A stretch of 64,000 bases of DNA from an uncultured Odoribacter sp. (GTDB lineage Bacteria > Bacteroidota > Bacteroidia > Bacteroidales > Marinifilaceae). Each line of letters opens with the position of its first letter. Position 1 is the first letter of the stretch. The notes beneath the pieces were generated by a model. That model worked only from the letters and a program-made list of their open reading frames with translations, ran no database searches and was not told where the DNA came from. The position numbers were made by a program, and so were the translations under genes. The stretch is taken from contig CALUKF010000006.1 in assembly GCA_944321145.1 (NCBI GenBank), positions 1 to 64,000 on the forward strand, read 5' to 3'. Below are positions 27,268-35,880 of the stretch, in pieces.

Positions 27268-28125
27268 TTAGTCTTTTAATGCGTTTATTATCTGTTCGCG
27301 GTTGTCCAGCACGGCATTGAAAAAAGTTTCCAAATCAATGACCGTTTCCCGCCCGGATGTATTGCGACTGATGACACGATAGCCGCCCAGAGAAGGGGTG
27401 CTCACAATCGGTTCGTCCATCTGTTCACCGGAACGAAGTTCGTCAAAACAAAGACGTTCAGTAATGTGAGTAATAGAATCGTTCAACAACAAATGCTTGC
27501 CGTCGATAATCAGCAAATGGTCTAAAAGGCTGTCCAAGTCGCGCACTTGATGGGTAGAAATGATAATGGTACGCTCATCGGTCATATTGGAGGCTATCAG
27601 CTTCCGGAATTGGCTTTTGGAGGGAATGTCCAAACCATTCGTCGGTTCGTCCAGCAAAAGCAACGAAACATTGGTCGCTATGGCAAAACAAATATAGGCT
27701 TTTTTGCGCTGCCCCATAGAAAAAGAATGGAGCTTCGCCGCATCGTCGATATCCAATTCTGCCAAAAGACGGAAAAATTGTTCATAGCTAAAATAAGGAT
27801 AGAAAGGAGCATACATTTTCGCATATTGTTTAAGCGTCACATTGGGCAAAACCAGTTCTTCGGGCAACAGGAAAAGGTCGCCCAAGGTCTCCGGCAAACG
27901 CCGCCTTACATCTTTCCCTTTGAAAAATACGCTCCCTTGTTGTGCCCGAAGCAAGCCGGAAAGGAGATAAAGCAAAGTACTTTTACCTGTACCATTTTTC
28001 CCCAGCAAACCATAAACCGCTCCCGATTCCAATGAGAGCGAAAAATCCTCTAACACATTCACCGAACGTTTATAACCAAAGGTTACATGATTCATTTCAA
28101 GCATAGTCATAGGTCTCATATTCAT
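27268..28125 (-). CDS. ABC transporter ATP-binding protein
   Basis: About 285 residues. Walker A (LLGKNGTGKSTLL), a divergent signature (FSMGQRKKAYI in place of LSGGQ), Walker B (LLLDEPTNGLD) and the switch histidine (ISTHQ) are in order. With two permease genes and a GntR regulator downstream it forms a YtrABC-like export or stress operon. The start is set at MNMRPMTMLEMNHVTFGY; further ATGs lie within eight codons. The longer reading runs upstream of the -7 box into the cbiJ-cbiD gene and is discarded. Confidence 0.88.
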   Translation of the reverse strand: MNMRPMTMLEMNHVTFGYKRSVNVLEDFSLSLESGAVYGLLGKNGTGKSTLLYLLSGLLRAQQGSVFFKGKDVRRRLPETLGDLFLLPEELVLPNVTLKQYAKMYAPFYPYFSYEQFFRLLAELDIDDAAKLHSFSMGQRKKAYICFAIATNVSLLLLDEPTNGLDIPSKSQFRKLIASNMTDERTIIISTHQVRDLDSLLDHLLIIDGKHLLLNDSITHITERLCFDELRSGEQMDEPIVSTPSLGGYRVISRNTSGRETVIDLETFFNAVLDNREQIINALKD

Positions 28126-28161
28126 TTTATATTTATAGTGTACTATCAAACTATTACGCTG

Positions 28162-28169
28162 CAAATGTA
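28162..28169 (-). promoter_or_regulatory. -7 box before the ABC/GntR operon
   Basis: TACATTTG on the minus strand fits TAnnTTTG and lies 37 bases before the proposed ATPase start. No TTG is found 19-20 bases further upstream. Confidence 0.35.
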
Positions 28170-28225
28170 TGAGAAAAAAGAGTATACTGCATCTATTTCC
28201 TCCGATTTTAATATAAATTAAGCAC

Positions 28226-30007
28226 CTAAGCCATCTCCGGCAACAATAGCAACTCCAATTTCCCTTGAGGGAAAAAGCGGCGGCAGATGGTTTCGCACTT
28301 ACGGACAAGAAGCTGGAAAAAAGGATGTTCCGCCGGAAGGAGCGTCCAAAGTTCACGCGCCAACGCCAGGCGGCTTATCCGCACACAAAGTTCATCGGGA
28401 CAGCCACTCTCATGCGCCAACGCCGCAAGAAAAGCCGGATTCATGACGACATGCCGGCTATGAGTATCCGCATGACCTTCTGCAAGTTTAACGGCTTTAC
28501 CAATCATGATGCCCATCGTGACCTGTCCAATACCTTCGCTGGCAGCCAAACGGAGCGTTTCGCCGATGTAATTACCATAGTGGATAAAGGCTTGCGGCAG
28601 CAAATTCGGGAAGCGCTGCCGCAAAAGGCGTTCGCTTTTCGCACCGGAATTGATAACCAGATGCGTGCAGCCCAATGCTTTTGCCACCTGTATTTCTTTG
28701 TGGATGGTCTCCACCAACGCTTCTGCCGAAAAGGGACGCACGATGCCGGAAGTGCCGAGAATGGAGATGCCCCCCACGATGCCCAATTTCGGGTTAAAAG
28801 TTTTGACCGCCAATTCCTTTCCTCCCGGAACAGCAATCGTGATGCTCACGCCCCGGTCTACGCCCGCACGCCGCAGGAGTTTCTCGGTTTCAGCAATCAT
28901 CATGCGGCGCGGTACAGGATTGATGGCAGGTTCGCCAACGGCAAGCCCCAAGCCGGGCAAAGTCACAGTCCCAACCCCCTCGCCTGCATGAAAATGTACA
29001 CCGGGCAAGCTATCCCAAGCTACATCAGCACGAATTTCCCGCCCATTGGTAATATCAGGGTCATCCCCGGCATCTTTCACCACGCTACATGCCACCGAAT
29101 CTTCCGAACGGCTCACAAAAGCAACGGACAATGCCACCTCCTCGCCACAAGGAAGGGCTACGCACACCTCAGAAACTTCCTGCCCCGACAGCAATACAGA
29201 CAACGCCGCTTTTGCCGCAGCACAAGCGCAAGTGCCAGTCGTAAAACCACTGCGCAACGGGAAAAAGCCTGGCAAGAGCCGCTCTACCCGATAGCGCAGT
29301 CCATGCTTGCCCGACACAGTGCAAAACCCCTCCGGCAAGGGGGGACGCTTTACTACAAAAACCGGGATACCCATGCGGGTTGCCGCCGCAGTCTTTTCCT
29401 CGAAATAACCCGATTCCCCGCTTTCTTTAGTCAATATGGCATCCGGCCGCAGCATTTCCAGCAAACGGCTGTCCTCCCCCGGTCTGAAATACACCAGGCG
29501 TTCCAAGGGGAAACCTGCATCTGCCGCAATCTTTCTCGATTCCGGACGGTCTAAGACACGAAACCAAGTCTCACCATTTGCCCACCACGCCCTCAAAGCC
29601 GAAATGGTCTGTGCACCTGTCAAGGCTAACAAGCGTACCACTTTTTGCTCTTGTAAGCGTGCCACAGCATCGGCGTATGAATCACACCACACCCATGCAG
29701 GATTACGTTCCGGATACACCCGTTCATAGCGCACTGCCGGAATAGCCAAGCGTTCCGCGACTTTCACCACATTGTGGTGAAGCTCTGTGGCAAACGGATG
29801 CCCCGCATCAACCAAGAGACGGATTCCGTGCATCTTGCAAAAAGACTCCATTGCCAAGGCATCCATTCCCCCCGTCACATGCTCCCCATGCACGACATGA
29901 ACACTCTGCCCATTGCCCCGCGTAGAGTAATAAAAAGGCTTCCCGGCTTCGTCTAATACTTCCACTGCAGCCCTGCCTTCCGTCGTGCCCCCGAATACCA
30001 GTATCAT
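28226..30007 (-). CDS. cbiD: CbiJ-CbiD fusion: cobalt-precorrin-6A reductase / cobalt-precorrin-5B C1-methyltransferase
   Basis: 593 residues in two domains. Residues 1 to about 245 are CbiJ-like (MILVFGGTTEGRAAVEVL, ALTGAQTI), the NAD(P)H-dependent reductase. Residues about 250-593 are CbiD (RSGFTTGTCACAAAKAAL, DAGDDPDITNG, GGISILGTSGIV), which methylates C1. CbiD is specific to the anaerobic, early-cobalt route. The start overlaps the previous gene's stop by four bases (ATGA), so the two are translationally coupled. It is the last gene of this B12 unit. Confidence 0.93.
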   Translation of the reverse strand: MILVFGGTTEGRAAVEVLDEAGKPFYYSTRGNGQSVHVVHGEHVTGGMDALAMESFCKMHGIRLLVDAGHPFATELHHNVVKVAERLAIPAVRYERVYPERNPAWVWCDSYADAVARLQEQKVVRLLALTGAQTISALRAWWANGETWFRVLDRPESRKIAADAGFPLERLVYFRPGEDSRLLEMLRPDAILTKESGESGYFEEKTAAATRMGIPVFVVKRPPLPEGFCTVSGKHGLRYRVERLLPGFFPLRSGFTTGTCACAAAKAALSVLLSGQEVSEVCVALPCGEEVALSVAFVSRSEDSVACSVVKDAGDDPDITNGREIRADVAWDSLPGVHFHAGEGVGTVTLPGLGLAVGEPAINPVPRRMMIAETEKLLRRAGVDRGVSITIAVPGGKELAVKTFNPKLGIVGGISILGTSGIVRPFSAEALVETIHKEIQVAKALGCTHLVINSGAKSERLLRQRFPNLLPQAFIHYGNYIGETLRLAASEGIGQVTMGIMIGKAVKLAEGHADTHSRHVVMNPAFLAALAHESGCPDELCVRISRLALARELWTLLPAEHPFFQLLVRKCETICRRFFPQGKLELLLLPEMA

Positions 30008-31827
30008 AAATTTCCCTTCCGATACAAATGAGTGAAATTACCAGAATAAAGCTGTGACAAGCCCTCCCGGTTGCCAATCGCTTCGCCGACGACAATCATG
30101 GTGGTCAGAGTCAAATGGTTTTCCTTGACGATGGCAGCCAGATTGCGCAACTCTCCCCGGAATACCCTCTCATCCTTCCAAGTCAGATGATAACAAGCTG
30201 CCACCGGCGTCTCCGGCGGATAGCATTCCAACAATTCCTGCTGGACTTCCTCCACAATAGAGGCACTCAAGAATATGCACATCGTGCTCTGCGAACGTGC
30301 CAGAAGATGCAATTTCTCCCGCTCAGGCATGGGTGTACGCCCTTCGCCACGGGTCAGGATAATAGTCTGTACCTTCTCCGGTATTGTAAACTGCGAACGC
30401 AATGCAGCCGCAGCCGCCAAGAAAGAAGAAATGCCCGGCGTTATCCGGTAACGCATGCCATAACGGTCGAAAAAAGCCATCTGCTCCTGTATTGCCCCAT
30501 AAATGCAAGGGTCACCTGTATGCAAACGCACAATCAGCTTACCCCGGTCATAAAATTCTTTCATCAAAGCAAACTGCTCCTCCAAAGTCATGGACGCCGA
30601 ACTGCGCACCGTTGCCCCCGGTTTGGCATAATAAGTCAATTCCACTGGCACCAGGCTGCCGGCATACAAAATCAAATCCGCCTGCTCCAACAAGTGTTTG
30701 CCCCGCAAGGAAATCAGTTCGGGGTCTCCCGGACCTGCCCCCACAATTTCAATAAAGCCACCCTGCTCACTATCCTTATCTTGCGCAACGGCAAAAGTAA
30801 AATCTTCTCCCGGAGAGACTGCCCCTTTCTGTTTTTCCAACAGCAGGCAGGTATTGCCTGCAGCTTTCAATGCCGCAGCTTCTGCCACGCCATAAACGCC
30901 CGTCACCTCAAACACTTTTTCCGACGGATGGGGCACCTCAATGTCTTTTAAATCTTCGGCAGAATAAATTACGGCCTTCCCCCCGAATCGTGTTCCCAAA
31001 TCTTCCACCAACGGCTCATCCTTTTTCAAATCAATGGTTGCCACAGCCCGCACAGACAACGGGGACAAGCCATGCGCCAACAACCTTCCGCTTATCGCCT
31101 CATACACCCCCGCCCGGTCACATCCTCGCCGGCAACCAACGCCCAACGTGAGCACCCTCGGGCGAAAGAACAATGCCGGCATCGCCACCGAATAAACAAA
31201 AGGCGTCACCGCTATCAGCAATTCGTAACTTCCCTTGGGAATATCTTCAAAATGATAATACACCGCCACATGTTCCGGCAAAGAACGCTCCAGGAAAGCA
31301 GTCCCCTTGTCCCGCACTTCCAACAACAAAGCCGTCGGGCGACGGTTCACAAAACGCGCGATAATACTGTTCATCGCTTCAGAAGCCTCTGCCTGCCAAC
31401 CATATTCTTTTCCCAACAAATCCAATGCCCACAACCCTTCCCGGTCGCTTTGGGTCGTAATCACAGCCTCGCCGCCCAACACTCTTGCCAGACGGCGCGC
31501 CAACTCATTGGCTCCCCCCACATGCCCCGACAAGACGGGCACCACGTAATGCCCGCCGCTATCCACACAGACCACCGCCGGGTCTGCATATTTCGATGCC
31601 ACACAAGGCGCAATCGCCCGCACACAGATTCCCATTGCCCCCACAAACACAAAAGCATCATACTCTCCAAAATGCACCTGCGTAAAAGCAGGGATGGACT
31701 CTATCTGCAAACACCCTTCCCGCTGCGACGTGGAAAAAACTGCAATATCATCCTTTCCCCATTCCCGGCGAATCAACTCTCCCGTCTTTGCCCCGTGGTC
31801 TGAAGCCACTAAAATTGCTATCCTCAT
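30004..31827 (-). CDS. cobM: CbiG-CbiF fusion: cobalt-precorrin-5A hydrolase / precorrin-4 C11-methyltransferase
   Basis: 607 residues from the ATG giving MRIAILVASDHGAKTG, which has AGGAAGAAGG directly upstream. Residues 1 to about 350 are CbiG (SGHVGGANELARRLA, TLGVGCRRGC), which opens the delta-lactone of the anaerobic pathway. The C-terminal 245 residues are a tetrapyrrole methylase of CbiF/CobM type (EIVGAGPGDPELISLRG, RLHTGDPCIYGAIQEQM, PGISSFLAAAA). The fused order allows two successive steps on one polypeptide. Confidence 0.93.
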   Translation of the reverse strand: MRIAILVASDHGAKTGELIRREWGKDDIAVFSTSQREGCLQIESIPAFTQVHFGEYDAFVFVGAMGICVRAIAPCVASKYADPAVVCVDSGGHYVVPVLSGHVGGANELARRLARVLGGEAVITTQSDREGLWALDLLGKEYGWQAEASEAMNSIIARFVNRRPTALLLEVRDKGTAFLERSLPEHVAVYYHFEDIPKGSYELLIAVTPFVYSVAMPALFFRPRVLTLGVGCRRGCDRAGVYEAISGRLLAHGLSPLSVRAVATIDLKKDEPLVEDLGTRFGGKAVIYSAEDLKDIEVPHPSEKVFEVTGVYGVAEAAALKAAGNTCLLLEKQKGAVSPGEDFTFAVAQDKDSEQGGFIEIVGAGPGDPELISLRGKHLLEQADLILYAGSLVPVELTYYAKPGATVRSSASMTLEEQFALMKEFYDRGKLIVRLHTGDPCIYGAIQEQMAFFDRYGMRYRITPGISSFLAAAAALRSQFTIPEKVQTIILTRGEGRTPMPEREKLHLLARSQSTMCIFLSASIVEEVQQELLECYPPETPVAACYHLTWKDERVFRGELRNLAAIVKENHLTLTTMIVVGEAIGNREGLSQLYSGNFTHLYRKGNL

Positions 31828-31838
31828 CCTTCTTCCTA

Positions 31839-33026
31839 TCAATATTCCGGCAAATAAGCCGACACGACAGTCACCGGATTATGCTCGTCCACAACCACCC
31901 GGCACACCCGTCCTTCCCGGAAGCCGCATTTTGCTGCAGATTCCCGGAACAACGCCAAGCTCTCTTCTGACACGGCATTGAACACCACCACGCCCCCGCT
32001 CTTCATCTCCGCTGCCAATACTTCCATCATTTCCGACAAACGTCCTCCATGCCCGCCAATAAACACGGCATCCGGCATCTCCAAATTCTCCAATTCTGCC
32101 GCCAGGAAATCACCCATCATCACTTCTATCCCCGGCACGCCAAAACGGCGGGCATTCTCGGCTATCAACGCCTCGCATTCTTCCCTCTGCTCAAACGCAG
32201 TCACCCGTATATGCGGAAATTGCAATTTCGCCTCTACCGACACTGCACCCGTACAAAACCCAATATCCCACAAACGCCGCTTCCCCCGCAATTCCAAAAA
32301 GCTCAAATCCAGCAAACGCACCGGCATCTTGGTCACCATATTCGGACGTCCCTCCAATCCTGCCAACTGTCCATCCTCCACTCCGAAAGGACGTTCCCGC
32401 CTTTCCGTCAGGCGCAATATCAAACAATTCGGACGAACAAACGTCATTCCCGCAGCCTCTTCCAAAGTCAACTCCCGCACCTGCTCCTCCGCGTTCCCCA
32501 TCTGTTCGCCTACATACATCGTATAATTGGAAAAGCCGTAATCCAACATCCGCTGCGCGATGGTCGCCGGCGTATGCCTTCTGTCCGTCAACACCCCGAT
32601 TTCCGCACAACGCTCAATCAAAGCCCGGTCGAACTCATGCCAAGCCCTCCCGGTCAGTGACACCATCCGCAAATTCTCGTAAGGCATCACCACCTGCCGT
32701 GCCAACATCTGCAAAGAACTGAAATAAGGATAGACCTCTACTTCCACCTCCGGCCATCTCCGCCGTATTGACCCCGCCAACCCGTAAAACAACGGGTCAC
32801 CCGAAGCAAATATCACAATCTCGTCCAAACCTGCAAATTGTTCAAAAGTCTTCTCCAACGGCGATTTTACCTCTATCCACCGACTTCCCTCCGGCAAACG
32901 CCCTTTCACCAATTCATGGTGGCGCAACCCGCCGGCATATATCCAATGATTCCGTAAAATCTTTGACACCTCTTTCGCGAACATCCAACGTCCGTCGTCA
33001 TCAATTCCAATTACAATAAATTTCAT
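31839..33026 (-). CDS. cbiE: CbiE-CbiT fusion: precorrin-6Y C5,15-methyltransferase (decarboxylating), CobL type
   Basis: 395 residues. The N-terminal half is a CbiE tetrapyrrole methylase (FVIGIDDDGRW-like start, FASGDPLFYGLAGSIRRRW). The C-terminal part from about 240 is CbiT, a Rossmann-type methylase and decarboxylase (LWDIGFCTGAVSVEAKLQFP, VFIGGHGGRL). The SAM loop reads DIGFCTG instead of the commoner DIGAGTG. It acts at C5 and C15 and removes the acetate carboxyl at C12. It lies 22 bases after the cobJ-cbiC gene. Confidence 0.93.
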   Translation of the reverse strand: MKFIVIGIDDDGRWMFAKEVSKILRNHWIYAGGLRHHELVKGRLPEGSRWIEVKSPLEKTFEQFAGLDEIVIFASGDPLFYGLAGSIRRRWPEVEVEVYPYFSSLQMLARQVVMPYENLRMVSLTGRAWHEFDRALIERCAEIGVLTDRRHTPATIAQRMLDYGFSNYTMYVGEQMGNAEEQVRELTLEEAAGMTFVRPNCLILRLTERRERPFGVEDGQLAGLEGRPNMVTKMPVRLLDLSFLELRGKRRLWDIGFCTGAVSVEAKLQFPHIRVTAFEQREECEALIAENARRFGVPGIEVMMGDFLAAELENLEMPDAVFIGGHGGRLSEMMEVLAAEMKSGGVVVFNAVSEESLALFRESAAKCGFREGRVCRVVVDEHNPVTVVSAYLPEY

Positions 33027-33048
33027 CCTTATAACTCAATTAGTAAAT

Positions 33049-34458
33049 TTACAATTCCTGTCCCGGATTCATCTTCTCAATGTCCGGATAACTCAATATG
33101 GCATTTACCACCGTCGCAGCCACATTGCTGCCACCCCGCCGTTCTGCCAACACCACTTTCGGCAAATCTTCAAATGCCTGCAACATATATTTTGATTCCC
33201 GCACATGCACAAAGCCCACCGGCGCACCAATCACCCCTGCCGGCATTGCCCGCCCGTCATGGATGGCACGGCACAATTCCATCAACGCCGTAGGTGCATT
33301 CCCTATCGCAAACAAAGCGTCCGGATGCTCGCTCACCGCCAGCCGTATCCCTGCCGCCGCACGGGTAATTCCTCCCTTTGCCGCCAACGCAGCCGCACGC
33401 TCATCGTCGATATAACATTTCACCTGCAAACCCAAACGTCCCAACGACTTTTTCCGTATCCCCATCGCCGCCATCTTCACGTCTGTCACAATCGTCCGCA
33501 CCCTGCCGCTTGCCAACGCCTCATACATCCTCCGTACATCTCCCGGTTCCACCAACACATCCTTTGCAATACCCGTATCGCCCGTCGTATGGATCACATG
33601 CAATTTCACCCACTCCTCATCATCGTCCATCCCCTCAAAATCCACCAACGCCCGGATTTGTCCAAAACTCTCCTGCATAATCTGCTGCCCCACAGGAGCC
33701 TCCTCGTCCACATCAACACTCAAATCCACGTCACGCGGCGTGAACATGTACCCGTCCTTCAACATCGTAAACAAGTTCCCGATAACCACTATCGTAAACA
33801 TATCAACCTCCTCCGGATTGAACTCAGCCATCGTCGTGAAATTCACCTCCTCATCCTCCCTTCCGGCATTGCGCACATACCCTACAACCACATCCCCCCT
33901 ATCCGCTTCCAGGTAAAGTGTCTTCACCCGCTGCATCTGCCAATAACGCCCATTGCTCCGCGGATTATATACCGCCAATACGAAATGTCCCCACAATGCC
34001 CCCTCAATCCGACGCTCAATCAAGTCCCAAGGCATCTGCAAATCCGACAGCGAAACGACGCAGAAATCACTCCCCAACGGCGCCCCCAGCAACGAAGCCG
34101 CCTTCTGGAAAGCACTGACCCCCGGCACAATCTCCACCTCCACTTCCGTGTCAAGGTCGAGCTTGACATCCATGACGACTGCTGCCATGCCATATACCTG
34201 CGAATCCCCGGAACTGATTACGCTCACGGTCTTCCCTTCTTCCGCCAACTGGAAAGCATATTCCGCCCGCTCCACCTCATGCCTCATCCCCGAAGCCACA
34301 CATTTCGCCTTCACCGGGATATACGGCTCAATATACTTAAAATAAGGTTTATACCCCACAACCACATCCGATTCGCCCAACGCCTGAATCGCCCTTACGG
34401 TTATATCCTCCAAGCTTCCGGGACCTATGCCCACTACAAACACCTTTCCTTTGCTCAT
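33049..34458 (-). CDS. cobJ: CbiH-CbiC fusion: precorrin-3B C17-methyltransferase / precorrin-8X methylmutase
   Basis: 469 residues. Residues 1 to about 245 are the ring-contracting methylase (VVGIGPGSLEDITVRA, SSGDSQVYGMA, PGVSAFQKAASLLGAPLG). Residues about 265-469 are the methylmutase CbiC/CobH, with the probable catalytic histidine in VIHTTGDTGIAKD and the GAPVGFVHVRESK segment near the end. The two steps are not consecutive in the pathway, so the fusion links early and late ring steps. First gene of the unit that continues with cbiE-cbiT. Confidence 0.93.
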   Translation of the reverse strand: MSKGKVFVVGIGPGSLEDITVRAIQALGESDVVVGYKPYFKYIEPYIPVKAKCVASGMRHEVERAEYAFQLAEEGKTVSVISSGDSQVYGMAAVVMDVKLDLDTEVEVEIVPGVSAFQKAASLLGAPLGSDFCVVSLSDLQMPWDLIERRIEGALWGHFVLAVYNPRSNGRYWQMQRVKTLYLEADRGDVVVGYVRNAGREDEEVNFTTMAEFNPEEVDMFTIVVIGNLFTMLKDGYMFTPRDVDLSVDVDEEAPVGQQIMQESFGQIRALVDFEGMDDDEEWVKLHVIHTTGDTGIAKDVLVEPGDVRRMYEALASGRVRTIVTDVKMAAMGIRKKSLGRLGLQVKCYIDDERAAALAAKGGITRAAAGIRLAVSEHPDALFAIGNAPTALMELCRAIHDGRAMPAGVIGAPVGFVHVRESKYMLQAFEDLPKVVLAERRGGSNVAATVVNAILSYPDIEKMNPGQEL

Positions 34459-34486
34459 AATTCGTTCCTATTTAATTTTACAAACA

Positions 34487-34494
34487 CAAATATA
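34487..34494 (-). promoter_or_regulatory. -7 box before the cobJ-cbiD unit
   Basis: TATATTTG on the minus strand lies 28 bases before the cobJ start and just after the terminator of the preceding gene. No TTG is found at 19-20 bases, so this unit may also depend on read-through from the riboswitch-controlled genes. Confidence 0.35.
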
Positions 34495-34523
34495 GGCAAA
34501 AAGGCGGACATACCCGCCTTTTT
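34494..34523 (-). terminator. Intrinsic terminator after the DUF4374 gene
   Basis: A 10-bp perfect stem, AAAAAGGCGG (34498-34507) with CCGCCTTTTT (34514-34523), and a 6-base loop are followed on the minus strand by the U-rich end of the stem. It separates the riboswitch-controlled uptake genes from the cobJ-cbiD biosynthetic unit. Confidence 0.75.
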
Positions 34524-34549
34524 ACCCCAAAAATTTACAATCCTCCCCC

Positions 34550-35869
34550 TCAATCCTCCATGTAATTGATTCTCGTAAAAATATACCCCGGCTCAATCTC
34601 CACGCCCTTCACCATCGTCCCCTCCGCAATGTCATATACATACACGCATGGCGCCTCCGTCTGCGGGTTCACCCCAATGTAAGCCTTCCCCCCATGCACG
34701 AACGAACGCTGCGAAAACGTGCCGCTGCAATAAGGCAGCTTCTTTCCCTCATGTTCAAACTCCGTCAGCACACCCGTTTCCAGATCAAACATCGCATAAT
34801 AGCAATTGTATTCATTTCCCCACCCCTCATATTTTGCATTGTCATCGCTTGTTCCCGTATGCTCCGGGTCTTGCAGGTAAAGCAACACCTTGCCGTTTCC
34901 CATGTAATCCACTGTCACAATCTTGCTTCCATGATTCCGGAAACCTTCGTAATCATCAAAAGCATACTCTCCTTTCTTTATTCTCAACAAACTGCCATAC
35001 TGGCAAGTATTATCCTCTGCCCCATCGATTTTGGTATTGCAGGCAAGATACAAATTCTCATTCTCGTCAAAAAACAACTTATGCTGTCGCAATTCCCCGT
35101 ATGCCGTCCCTGCCATCTCCTCTGCCCGCTCCTCCTTCACAACCGTCTCCACCGCCATCGTCTCTGCATCAATAAAAGCCACATAAAAATAAGGCGGCGC
35201 TGTCTGCTTCCTGCCGGGGTTATGCTTGAAAGCATAAATAATCTTATTATCCGAAGCCCGGTAAGCTGCCAGCCCCGAAGTCGTAAACTTCGTCACGTCA
35301 TGTCTTTTATCCCCCGCTAATCCAAGCGTGCCCTCTGACAAAATACTCATGTCGTTCGCGTTCAACTTCGTCCACAGCACCTCATCCGCATCGCCATTCG
35401 CTGCAAGAATGACCAGCGTATTGTCATCCAACCACGCATGCGTATACTTGCCGGGCTCATAAGTATTCTCTCCCAACGGATACTTCGCCACGCGCTCCAA
35501 CTGGTTGTTCATAATACGGTATTTGACATACCGGTCTTCATTGACGGCATCCACCGCATAATAGTACTGTCCTTTGATGATGGCAGCTTCCGTCTTGCCG
35601 AAAGTCGCCGTCGCATCATAACCTTCCCCCTTAAAAACAATCTCCTCTTGTTCCTCCAATGAATTGACATTCTTTACCAACAACGTCCCAAACCGCCCCA
35701 TCGCATTCTGCTCCAACCCCACCCAAATGTCATAATGCACCACTTCTGTAGGCTCCTGTCCTCCACCAGGAACATCATCATCCTTTTTCGTTTCATCCTC
35801 CGAACAAGCCCCCATCCCCAATACCATGCACAACAACGGCATCCAAACCAATAATCCAATCTTTCTCAT
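34550..35869 (-). CDS. DUF4374-like surface lipoprotein
   Basis: 439 residues. MRKIGLLVWMPLLCMVLGMGAC is a lipoprotein signal followed by an acidic, glycine-rich linker (SEDETKKDDDVPGGGQE), typical of surface export in Bacteroidota. The body shows repeated beta-rich stretches resembling a propeller, and looks like the DUF4374 family found beside TonB receptors. It lies 11 bases after a riboswitch-controlled TonB receptor, so it may help bind corrinoid at the surface, as BtuG does in Bacteroides. That role is inference; I cannot show homology to BtuG. Confidence 0.65.
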   Translation of the reverse strand: MRKIGLLVWMPLLCMVLGMGACSEDETKKDDDVPGGGQEPTEVVHYDIWVGLEQNAMGRFGTLLVKNVNSLEEQEEIVFKGEGYDATATFGKTEAAIIKGQYYYAVDAVNEDRYVKYRIMNNQLERVAKYPLGENTYEPGKYTHAWLDDNTLVILAANGDADEVLWTKLNANDMSILSEGTLGLAGDKRHDVTKFTTSGLAAYRASDNKIIYAFKHNPGRKQTAPPYFYVAFIDAETMAVETVVKEERAEEMAGTAYGELRQHKLFFDENENLYLACNTKIDGAEDNTCQYGSLLRIKKGEYAFDDYEGFRNHGSKIVTVDYMGNGKVLLYLQDPEHTGTSDDNAKYEGWGNEYNCYYAMFDLETGVLTEFEHEGKKLPYCSGTFSQRSFVHGGKAYIGVNPQTEAPCVYVYDIAEGTMVKGVEIEPGYIFTRINYMED

Positions 35870-35880
35870 CGCTTAAAAAT

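Noticed and set aside
28126..28356. N-terminal extension of the ABC ATPase frame
   Set aside because: The extension crosses the -7 box and overlaps the end of cbiJ-cbiD. Family proteins start near the NHVTFGY strand.
28265..29554. 429-codon plus-strand open frame opposite cbiJ-cbiD
   Set aside because: Antisense to a well-supported fusion gene; no start signal or motifs.
33205..34569. 454-codon plus-strand open frame opposite cobJ-cbiC
   Set aside because: Antisense shadow of a two-domain B12 enzyme; composition is His/Pro/Arg-rich and without motifs.
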